Assembly (NCBI GenBank): GCA_030151165.1
Contig: JASLEM010000477.1
Span: 1 to 10,917, forward strand
Length of the DNA: 10,917 nt
Origin: Burkholderiaceae bacterium
Lineage (GTDB): Bacteria > Pseudomonadota > Gammaproteobacteria > Burkholderiales > Burkholderiaceae
Direction: 5' to 3'
Shown: one piece after another, positions 6,901 through 10,917 of the stretch
Layout: every line of letters begins with the position of its first letter
Numbering within the stretch: position 1 is the stretch's first letter
Program-made: the position numbers and the translations under genes
The notes under the pieces: model-generated
Database searches by the model: none
The model's input: the letters and a program-made list of their open reading frames with translations, nothing else
Told to the model about the DNA's origin: nothing

Positions 6901-7251
6901 CTGCTGGAGCGCATCGGCTACGTCGTCGCCTGCATGCACGACCCGGCCGCGGCCATCGACGCCGTGCGTGCGGCGCCCGCGTCCTTCGACATCGTCGTGA
7001 CCGACCTGAACATGCCGGAGCTGTCCGGCCTCGACGTCGCGCGCGAGCTCGCGGCGATCCGCTCCGACCTGCCCGTCGTCATCAGCTCGGGCAACATCCC
7101 CGAGCAGCTCCAGTCGGACGCCCGCCAGGCCGGCGTGCGCGCGCTGCTGCACAAGCAGTACACGCTCGAGGAGCTCGGTGCCGTGATCCACTGGGTGCTC
7201 GCGGGCGGCCAGCGGCTCGGGCTGGAGCCGTTGCAGGCCAGCCTGCGCTGA
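3958..7251 (+). CDS. Soluble hybrid sensor histidine kinase, GAF-4xPAS-HisKA-HATPase-REC
   Basis: A 1097-aa signal-transducing kinase with no hydrophobic membrane segment, so it should sense intracellular or diffusible signals. Domains in order: GAF about 25-170 (with DPRFAGNKFVVGP and RSYAGCPIVYEG); PAS1 about 202-311, PAS2 322-438, PAS3 448-565 and PAS4 572-692, each ending in a D/N-I-T/S motif; then a HisKA-type dimerisation domain with phospho-acceptor His722 in GGIAHDFNNVLAGILGN. The ATPase domain has an N-box (N830, N834), DNGRGM (879-884), FEPFFTTK (893-900) and GTGLGL (905-910). The C-terminal receiver has the acidic pocket D970-D972, phospho-acceptor Asp1016 in VTDLNMPELSG, Ser1043 and Lys1066. 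Lys1066 is followed by Gln in place of the usual Pro. All catalytic residues are present. No response regulator or HPt gene is adjacent, so it is an orphan whose output must be elsewhere. The start could also be ATG 3988; 3958 has a weak AGGG site inside a hairpin. Confidence 0.95.
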   Translation: MLSQLRGPPWMDTTRHADDSRRLELLQMLDLLNADPDPAFDRLARVAAGVTGAEIAMVTFLAGERQWIRARVGTVATEALVAESFCICVLDRSTLVEIPDAAADPRFAGNKFVVGPRAIRSYAGCPIVYEGVVLGTVCVLDPRPRSLTADQRAGLQDIAGLVETLLQSRRKQVLLHEQRQHAIELASELRESEAMLTQAQRLSRMGSWETDPATGVTAWSDGLFAVIGRLPALGPLNIAEFGEYIHADDRARYEAAVQRAFYECLPTEGEFRFLLADGSTRWLHAVCQPVKNATGRVTRLRGTMQDISERKAAEQMLRETAERERLLWHTTTDVVLMVDEASRIRFCNPAVLGTFGYRPEELVGQDLAVLQPERLRAGHAHGFGRYLATGQRRLDWRSIEIVARHRDGHEFPVEISFADLAVDGHRIFGAFMRDITQRVRQQQALQRSEERYRRIVQTAEEGIWMIDAATVTTFVNPKMASMLGYTVEEMIGRPMYDFMDDRARAVAAENVRRREQGISEQHDFRLRRKDGSDLWTAMSTSAAIGDDGAYVGALAMVTDITERRLAEDALRESEARFRSLTALSSDWYWEQDEDLRLTKIVGGRAHDSEIGLRRLVGQRPWEAASEGMDDAAWAAHREQLEAHEPFRDFEIMHRGPNGQLQTVSVSGEPVFAADGRFTGYRGVGRNITEQRRGQVVRQELEAQLRESQKMEAIGVLAGGIAHDFNNVLAGILGNVALAMQDLPEGDPLLVGLDQIRKASLRGRGLVQQILAFARRQPREVANCELRPLVDESIGLLRATLPAGVTLETRLCDEPLHVMADATQVEQVLMNLCTNAWHALGGSPGRVAIELAAVELDAAGARAIGVALPAGRYARLSVQDNGRGMNAATRARIFEPFFTTKPVGEGTGLGLAVVHGIVAAHGGAIRVETEEGTGSEFQIFLPRTEAAAHAERAPPITVAHRGHGERVLYIDDDEVMVVMVERLLERIGYVVACMHDPAAAIDAVRAAPASFDIVVTDLNMPELSGLDVARELAAIRSDLPVVISSGNIPEQLQSDARQAGVRALLHKQYTLEELGAVIHWVLAGGQRLGLEPLQASLR

Positions 7252-7339
7252 GCACGCGCCTTGCCATCCGTCCTTCGGCAGATGGCCGGGCGCGCGGTCA
7301 TCGGCCAGACTGGCTCGTTCGTCAACTCGAGGAATTTCC
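7252..7339 (+). other. Short spacer between the kinase and the FMN reductase genes
   Basis: The 88-bp gap has no U-tract terminator and no obvious promoter. GCCATC (7263-7268) can pair with GATGGC (7281-7286) around a 12-nt loop, a weak hairpin. GAGGA at 7329-7333 is the ribosome site of the next gene. Co-transcription of the FMN reductase with the kinase is possible. Confidence 0.4.
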
Positions 7340-7891
7340 ATGGCTCAGACCCGCATCGCCGTCATCGTCGGCAGCCTCCGCGAAGGCTCGTGGAACGGCA
7401 AGCTCGCCGACGCGCTGCACAAGCTCGCGCCGGCGGACGTCGAACTGCACCGCGTGTGGATCGGCGACCTGCCGCTGTTCGACCAGGATCATGAGAAGGA
7501 TCCCGCCGAGCCGGTGCGCGCGTTCAAGGCGGCGATCCTGGCGTCGGACGGGGTGGTCTTCGTCACGCCCGAATACAACCGCTCGATCCCGGGCGTGCTG
7601 AAGAACGCGATCGACCACGGCTCGCGGCCCCATGGCCAGAGCGCGTGGAAGGGCAAGCCGGCGGCGATCATCGGCGTGTCGCCGGGCACGATGAGCACCG
7701 CGCTCGCGCAGCAGCACCTGCGCAACGTGCTGGCGGCGGTCGACATGCCCACGCTGCCGCAGCCCGAGGCCTTCATCCATGCGAAGGAGGGCGTGTTCGA
7801 GCCCTCCGGCGAGCTCGGCGAATCGACCGCGAAGTTCGTGAAGGGCTGGCTCGACGCGTACCTCGCGTTCGCGAAACGCTTCGCTTCCTGA
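7340..7891 (+). CDS. NAD(P)H-dependent FMN reductase (flavodoxin-fold quinone/chromate-reductase type)
   Basis: A 183-aa flavodoxin-like enzyme that should bind FMN and use NAD(P)H to reduce flavin, quinones or similar acceptors such as chromate or azo dyes. The FMN-phosphate loop is GSLREGSWN (residues 11-19). The signature around the flavin ring is TPEYNRSIPGVLKNAIDH (76-93), which fits the NADPH_dep_FMN_red family (PF03358). Length is normal. The start is set by GAGGA at 7329-7333, 6 nt before the ATG. It follows the hybrid kinase on the same strand with 88 bp between, so a shared transcript is possible but not shown. The likely role is cytosolic redox protection by two-electron quinone reduction. 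The precise acceptor is unknown. Confidence 0.93.
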   Translation: MAQTRIAVIVGSLREGSWNGKLADALHKLAPADVELHRVWIGDLPLFDQDHEKDPAEPVRAFKAAILASDGVVFVTPEYNRSIPGVLKNAIDHGSRPHGQSAWKGKPAAIIGVSPGTMSTALAQQHLRNVLAAVDMPTLPQPEAFIHAKEGVFEPSGELGESTAKFVKGWLDAYLAFAKRFAS

Positions 7892-7894
7892 AGC

Positions 7895-7923
7895 AAAAAA
7901 AGAGGCCGGCGCGAGGCCGGCCT
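7895..7923 (-). terminator. Rho-independent terminator of the Q/N-rich gene
   Basis: On the minus strand an 8-bp perfect GC stem (7916-7923 pairing with 7903-7910, loop 7911-7915) is followed by seven consecutive T residues (complement of the A-run 7895-7901). That is a textbook intrinsic terminator for leftward transcription. For the rightward FMN reductase gene it supplies a hairpin just after the stop, but the T-tract is missing on that side. Confidence 0.8.
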
Positions 7924-7936
7924 GTCGGTGGTGACG

Positions 7937-7961
7937 CGCGATCGGCGAGGCGCCGATCGCG
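7937..7961 (-). other. Strong 11-bp hairpin in the 3' untranslated region of the Q/N-rich gene
   Basis: CGCGATCGGCG (7937-7947) and CGCCGATCGCG (7951-7961) pair perfectly around a 3-nt loop. The stem begins about 10 nt after the stop codon of the minus-strand gene and precedes the U-tract terminator. It may protect the mRNA 3' end or help terminate transcription. It is not followed by a T-run itself. Confidence 0.65.
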
Positions 7962-7970
7962 TCGTCCCCT

Positions 7971-8231
7971 TCAACGCTGCTTGTCGTTCGAGCCGCGGTT
8001 CTGGTGGTCGCCGCCCTGCTGCGACGGCTGCTTCAGGTTGTTCGAGCCCTGCTGGCCCTGCTGGCCCGACTGCGACTGCTGCGACGAGCCCTTGCCCTGC
8101 TGGTTCGAGCCGCCGCTGGGCGTCAGCTGGGAATTCTTGTCGCCTTGCTGGTCCTGGCGGCCCGACTGGCTCTGCTGGTTGTTCTTGTCCTGCTGGCCCG
8201 CGTTGTTGCCTTGTTGCTGGTTCTTGCTCAC
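7971..8231 (-). CDS. Small hydrophilic Gln/Asn/Gly/Ser-rich protein, probably disordered (86 aa)
   Basis: I do not recognise a named family. The start is GTG at 8231, supported by AGGAG 7 nt upstream. Longer in-frame starts up to 8468 would add a non-matching, Arg-rich leader and ignore this site. The 86 residues contain 26 Gln, 11 Asn, 14 Gly and 13 Ser (64 of 86). There is no aromatic residue or cysteine, and apart from the initiator Met only Ala11, Leu36 and Leu66 are non-polar besides Pro. No signal peptide or membrane segment is present. QQ, SQSGQQGQQG and similar short motifs recur. This composition predicts an intrinsically disordered, heat-soluble protein, comparable to hydrophilins and Q-rich small proteins seen in some Burkholderiales. 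A stress-protective or condensate-like role is only a guess. Two hairpins and a U-tract terminator follow, and the gene is divergent from the SDR gene. Confidence 0.7.
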   Translation of the reverse strand: MSKNQQQGNNAGQQDKNNQQSQSGRQDQQGDKNSQLTPSGGSNQQGKGSSQQSQSGQQGQQGSNNLKQPSQQGGDHQNRGSNDKQR

Positions 8232-8503
8232 GTGAATGCTCCTGAAGTTGAGGTGACCCGCCGTGTCCCTGAGGACGCCCACGGGGCCGGCCTTCGATCC
8301 GAAACGAGAGGTTCGGAGGTCGCATGGAAATGCGGCAATGGGTATTCCTGAACGAGCTCGACGGCCGGCTCGGCGCGCGTAAAGAAACGCGGCTCGCACG
8401 GCCGGGGTACAGGCCTTGCTGAATAGGGGGTGAAGCACGAAACAGGGCGCGCGCGGCCTTCGTTCCACGCGCCACTCGCCACCCTCGAACCCAGGAGCAC
8501 CTC
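8232..8503. other. Divergent intergenic region between the Q/N-rich gene and the SDR gene
   Basis: A 272-bp region that must carry two divergent promoters. I see the ribosome sites at each end and a small inverted repeat CCGAA-N8-TTCGG near 8299-8316, but no convincing sigma-70, sigma-54 or sigma-32 element on either strand. Open frames crossing it have arginine-rich, unstructured translations and no ribosome site, so no gene is called. Confidence 0.5.
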
Positions 8504-9298
8504 ATGGCCTCGATCTCTTCCCATCGCCCGCTGGCCGTCGTCACCGGCGCCTCGTCGGGCATCGGCCACGAACTCGCGCGGCTGGCCGCGCTCGATGGCC
8601 ACGACCTCGTCATCGCGGCCGACCAGGGGCCGCTCGAGCAGGCCGCCGAGACGTTTCGGGCGCTCGGCGCCACGGTCGACACCGTCGAGGCCGACCTGTC
8701 GACCCCGTTCGGCGTCGACAAGCTCGTGCTGGCCATCGGCGGCCGGCCGGTCGAGCTGCTGATGGCCAACGCGGGCCACGGGCTCGGCCACGGCTTCCTC
8801 GACAAGCCGTTCTCGGAAGCGCGGCACGTGGTCGACACCAACGTCACCGGCACGCTGGACATCCTCCACCGTGTCGGCCGCGCGATGCGCCAGCGCGCGC
8901 GGGGCCGCATCCTCATCACGGGCTCGATCGCCGGCCTCACGCCGGGCTCGTTCCAGGCGGTCTACAACGCGACGAAGGCCTTCATCGACTCGTTCTCGTT
9001 CGCGCTGCGCAACGAGCTGAAGGACTCCGGCGTGTCGGTCACCTGCCTGATGCCGGGCGCGACCGACACGCGCTTCTTCGAGCGCGCCGACATGCTCGAC
9101 ACCGAGCTCGGCACGGGCGAGAAGGCGATGCCGGCCGAGGTCGCGCAGGCCGGCTACGACGCGATGATGAAGGGCCAGGACCACGTCGTGGCCGGCTGGA
9201 GGAACAAGGTCGAGGCGGCGCTGACGAACGTCGTGCCCGACGCCGTCCTGGCCGAGCGCCACCGTCGCGTGGCGCAGCCGGGCTCGGCGCGCCATTGA
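8504..9298 (+). CDS. Short-chain dehydrogenase/reductase (SDR)
   Basis: A 264-aa classical SDR, an NAD(P)(H)-dependent oxidoreductase with a single Rossmann domain. The cofactor loop is TGASSGIG (residues 14-21), the structural motif is NAG in LLMANAGHG, and the active-site set is Asn113, Ser141, Tyr154 and Lys158 (YNATK), all present with normal spacing. PGATDTRFF after the catalytic strand is the usual PG motif. The start is well supported by AGGAG at 8493-8497, 6 nt before the ATG. The end of the second strand reads VIAADQ, with no basic residue after it to bind the NADP phosphate, so the cofactor preference is unclear. The substrate is unknown. The gene stands alone, divergent from the Q/N-rich gene and convergent with the DUF2630 gene. 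Confidence 0.93.
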   Translation: MASISSHRPLAVVTGASSGIGHELARLAALDGHDLVIAADQGPLEQAAETFRALGATVDTVEADLSTPFGVDKLVLAIGGRPVELLMANAGHGLGHGFLDKPFSEARHVVDTNVTGTLDILHRVGRAMRQRARGRILITGSIAGLTPGSFQAVYNATKAFIDSFSFALRNELKDSGVSVTCLMPGATDTRFFERADMLDTELGTGEKAMPAEVAQAGYDAMMKGQDHVVAGWRNKVEAALTNVVPDAVLAERHRRVAQPGSARH

Positions 9299-9317
9299 TC
9301 CGGCGCACGCAACGAAA

Positions 9318-9340
9318 CAAGGCCGCACGCGGCGGCCTTG
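9318..9340. terminator. Bidirectional terminator-like hairpin between SDR and DUF2630 genes
   Basis: CAAGGCCGC (9318-9326) and GCGGCCTTG (9332-9340) form a perfect 9-bp stem with a 5-nt loop, 19 nt after the SDR stop. On the minus strand it is followed by TTTCGTT, a modest T-rich tail, so it suits the leftward DUF2630 transcript best. On the plus strand there is no T-run. Confidence 0.65.
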
Positions 9341-9354
9341 CCCGGGTGCGCGCG

Positions 9355-9375
9355 TGACGCGCGACGAGCGCGTCA
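9355..9375 (-). other. 8-bp hairpin overlapping the DUF2630 stop codon
   Basis: TGACGCGC (9355-9362) pairs perfectly with GCGCGTCA (9368-9375) around a 5-nt loop. The complement of 9373-9375 is the TGA stop of the minus-strand gene, so the stop codon is part of the stem. Together with the hairpin at 9318-9340 this makes two tandem 3' hairpins. Confidence 0.55.
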
Positions 9376-9606
9376 GTTCGTGTAGTTCTCGACGGTGCCG
9401 ATGTCGCGCGGCTTGGCCGCGTCGGGGTCGGCGCCGAACTCGCGCTTCGCGCGGCGCTGGCGCAGCAGGTCCCAGCACTGGTCGAGCTGCTCGGCCACGT
9501 GCTTCAGCCGGCTGGCGTTCTGCTCGGGCGCGCTCGACTCCTCGCGCAGCTTGTGTTCCTCGTCGACGAGGGCGGTGATCTGGTTGAGGATGGTCTGGTC
9601 GTCCAT
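9373..9606 (-). CDS. DUF2630 family protein (77 aa)
   Basis: A small, charged, helical cytosolic protein recognised by the family pattern: an N-terminal MDDQTILNQITALVDEEHKLR, then LKHVAEQLDQCWDLLRQRRA (about residues 34-53, with Cys44 and Trp45), then a short C-terminal part, GADPDAAKPRDIGTVENY. The helices read as a coiled-coil hairpin, roughly residues 4-25 and 28-56. The start at 9606 is supported by GGAG 7 nt upstream, and a sigma-70-like promoter lies at 9672-9700. The molecular function of DUF2630 is not known to me. The gene lies downstream of the metallophosphoesterase gene on the same strand with 140 bp between, and it seems to have its own promoter and 3' hairpins. Confidence 0.88.
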   Translation of the reverse strand: MDDQTILNQITALVDEEHKLREESSAPEQNASRLKHVAEQLDQCWDLLRQRRAKREFGADPDAAKPRDIGTVENYTN

Positions 9607-9634
9607 GGAACGGCTCCGAATCGGTTGGCGGCAG

Positions 9635-9655
9635 GTGCCCGACGAGCGCGGGCAC
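9635..9655 (-). other. Hairpin in the 5' leader of the DUF2630 gene
   Basis: GTGCCCG (9635-9641) and CGGGCAC (9649-9655) form a perfect 7-bp stem with a 7-nt loop. It lies between the proposed promoter and the ribosome site. It has no T-run, so it is not a typical terminator for the upstream metallophosphoesterase gene. Confidence 0.45.
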
Positions 9656-9671
9656 GACGGCGCAGATCGGC

Positions 9672-9700
9672 AATTTGCGCGCCCGGCGGCTCGGCGTCAA
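9672..9700 (-). promoter_or_regulatory. Sigma-70-like promoter for the DUF2630 gene
   Basis: On the minus strand TTGACG (9695-9700, five of six matches to the -35 consensus) is followed after exactly 17 nt by CAAATT (9672-9677, a weaker -10). It lies about 65 nt before the ATG at 9606. It is the best promoter match I found in the window. Confidence 0.5.
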
Positions 9701-9746
9701 TCGTTCTTTGGGCCGATGCCTCGCGCGCGGAGGCCCGCCGCGACGC

Positions 9747-10917
9747 TCAGCGCACGAAGCCGGGCGGCGTGCAGGCGAGCGTGCCGGCCGGGCCGAGCGC
9801 GCAGCGCGTCATCTCGCTGCCGTCGCGGCGGTGCGCGACGATCGTCCAGCGGCCGTTGTCGCCGGCGTCGTCGGGCGACACTCGTTCCATCACGAGGAAG
9901 CCGAACGCGTCGCTGGTCGTCGCCTGCGCGAGGTGCGTGCCGGGCGCCGGGCTCGCGCCGGGCGGCAGCGGGCTGGGCAGCGACGCGTCGAGGTTGTCGC
10001 CCCCGTTGCCGGCGACGAGCGTCGCGGGGTGGCCGTCGTCGAAACCGAGCGCCTGGAACAGGTGCACGTGGCCGTGCAGCGCGAGCTGGACGCCGGGCGG
10101 GAAGTAGACGCTGCCGTTGACCTCGTCGAGCGCGCGCTGCAGCGCCGGGTCGCCGGGCGCGGGGCCGGGGGCGAAGCCGAGCACCGGGTGGTGGCTCGCG
10201 AACCAGCTGCGCTGGCCGGGCGCCGCAAGGCGATCGAGCGCGCGCACGTCGGCCAGGTAGGCCTTGAGGATCGTCGCGTCGGCCGGCTTGCCCGGGTCGA
10301 GCGGATCGTTGCCGGCGTGCGCGGAGTCGAACACGATCAGCTGCGTCGCGGCACCGAGCGGCACCGCGTAGGGCTGCGTGAAGTTGGCGTCGTCGTCGTT
10401 GGTCGCGAGGTCGCACGAGCGCGCGGGCGACCACGGCTCCGGCGCGAGCAGGCGGAACCAGCCCTGGCCGGCGCGGCTGCATTCCTCGTGGTTGCCGCGC
10501 ACGAAGACCCACGGCGCGGCGGCCAGCAGCGGGCGCGCGGGCTCGAAGAAGTCCGCGTTCCAGGCGTCCCAGCCATACCCCCAGGGGCTTGCGGCGCAGC
10601 CCGCGTTGCCGGCGGGGCAGGGCGACTCGCGGTAGTGGTAGTCGCCGACGTGGATCACGAGGTCGGGCTTCGTCGCGGCGGCGGCCGCGGCGACCTGCGC
10701 GAAGGGCCAGCCGGCGAGATCCTTGCAGGCCTGCGCCGTGCGGCCCTTGATACGGCACCCTGTATCGCCCAGCACGACGATGCGGCGCGCGGCGGCGCGT
10801 GGCGCGGGCAGGGCGCGGTCGCCGAGCCGGACGTTGCGCGCGCCGGCCGCGAGCGGCGCCTCGCACACGTCGACCGGGAAGACGACCGGCTTGGGATCGC
10901 TGGCCGACGGCCGTTCC
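9747..10917 (-). CDS. Calcineurin-like metallophosphoesterase (partial, N-terminus off the right edge)
   Basis: The frame is open from the right edge to the stop at 9747. No start codon with a ribosome site is convincing inside the window; a GTG at 10868 is in frame, but coding similarity continues upstream of it. The catalytic blocks of the metallophosphoesterase superfamily appear in order: VVLGDTG, HVGDYHY, VRGNHEEC, ASHHPVLGF and LHGHVHLFQ. These supply the Asp, His and Asn ligands of a two-metal centre that hydrolyses phosphate esters. At least six cysteines (in GDTGCR, QACKD, ESPCPAGNAGC, HEECS) suggest disulfides and export to the periplasm; the signal peptide would be outside the window. 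The WGYGWDAWNADFF segment is typical of a proteobacterial subgroup of these enzymes. The substrate is unknown. Confidence 0.9.
   Translation of the reverse strand, partial: ERPSASDPKPVVFPVDVCEAPLAAGARNVRLGDRALPAPRAAARRIVVLGDTGCRIKGRTAQACKDLAGWPFAQVAAAAAATKPDLVIHVGDYHYRESPCPAGNAGCAASPWGYGWDAWNADFFEPARPLLAAAPWVFVRGNHEECSRAGQGWFRLLAPEPWSPARSCDLATNDDDANFTQPYAVPLGAATQLIVFDSAHAGNDPLDPGKPADATILKAYLADVRALDRLAAPGQRSWFASHHPVLGFAPGPAPGDPALQRALDEVNGSVYFPPGVQLALHGHVHLFQALGFDDGHPATLVAGNGGDNLDASLPSPLPPGASPAPGTHLAQATTSDAFGFLVMERVSPDDAGDNGRWTIVAHRRDGSEMTRCALGPAGTLACTPPGFVR

Noticed and set aside
3673..7341. A 1222-codon open frame antisense to the whole hybrid kinase
   Set aside because: Very GC-rich genes keep stops out of the antisense frame. 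Its translation is Arg/Ala/His-rich with no domain pattern, and the plus-strand frame encodes intact GAF, PAS, kinase and receiver motifs.
7645..8235. Cys/Leu/Trp-rich plus-strand frame opposite the Q/N-rich gene
   Set aside because: It is the antisense reading of Gln codons (CTG/TTG runs). It has no ribosome site of its own and overlaps the end of the FMN reductase gene out of frame.
8320..8460. Possible sigma-54 (GG-N10-GC) and sigma-32-like (CCCCCTAT) elements on the minus strand upstream of the Q/N-rich gene
   Set aside because: Only the minimal dinucleotides or half-sites match; the partner hexamers and spacing do not fit.
10574..10591. Second copy of the CATACCCC-GGGG motif seen at 3875-3892
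   Set aside because: It falls inside the conserved SPWGYGWD coding segment of the metallophosphoesterase gene, so the resemblance is probably chance.

Overview
The window is very GC-rich (by eye about 70%), with strong G/C third-codon bias and tightly packed genes. The gene families are a CidA/LrgA-LrgB pair, a LysR regulator, a CurA/YncB-type oxidoreductase, a GAF/PAS hybrid kinase, an FMN reductase, a DUF2630 protein and a Cys-rich periplasmic-type metallophosphoesterase. Together with the base composition they point to a betaproteobacterium of the order Burkholderiales. This is inferred from gene style only; no rRNA or other taxonomic marker is present.

Layout from left to right. (1) 1-548, minus: C-terminally cut-off gene for an exported TPR protein with a poly-glycine tract just after its signal peptide. 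(2) 668-1769, plus: overlapping lrgA-type/lrgB-type membrane protein pair. (3) 1759-about 2754, minus: LysR regulator whose end overlaps the lrgB end tail to tail and whose head faces an oxidoreductase. The shared 5' region holds a perfect 14-bp palindrome. (4) 2786-3847, plus: NADP-dependent medium-chain oxidoreductase. (5) 3958-7251, plus: 1097-aa soluble hybrid histidine kinase, GAF-PAS-PAS-PAS-PAS-HisKA-HATPase-REC. (6) 7340-7891, plus: flavodoxin-fold NAD(P)H-dependent FMN reductase. (7) 7971-8231, minus: an 86-aa protein of extreme Gln/Asn/Gly/Ser composition with a clear ribosome binding site, followed by two hairpins and a U-tract terminator. (8) 8504-9298, plus: short-chain dehydrogenase. 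(9) 9373-9606, minus: DUF2630 protein with a plausible sigma-70 promoter. (10) 9747-10917, minus: metallophosphoesterase whose N-terminus lies beyond the right edge.

The genes look like a chromosomal housekeeping/accessory mixture, not one mobile island. I see no transposase, integrase, tRNA, CRISPR array or phage gene. Recurring themes are redox chemistry (three NAD(P)H/flavin oxidoreductases), signal sensing (an orphan multi-PAS kinase) and stress or envelope physiology (LrgAB pair, LysR regulator, hydrophilic disordered protein). The LysR regulator sits where it could control both the lrgAB-type pair and the divergent oxidoreductase. I did not find a convincing new multi-gene defence or mobile system. 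The least explained object is the 86-aa Q/N-rich protein with its structured 3' end.
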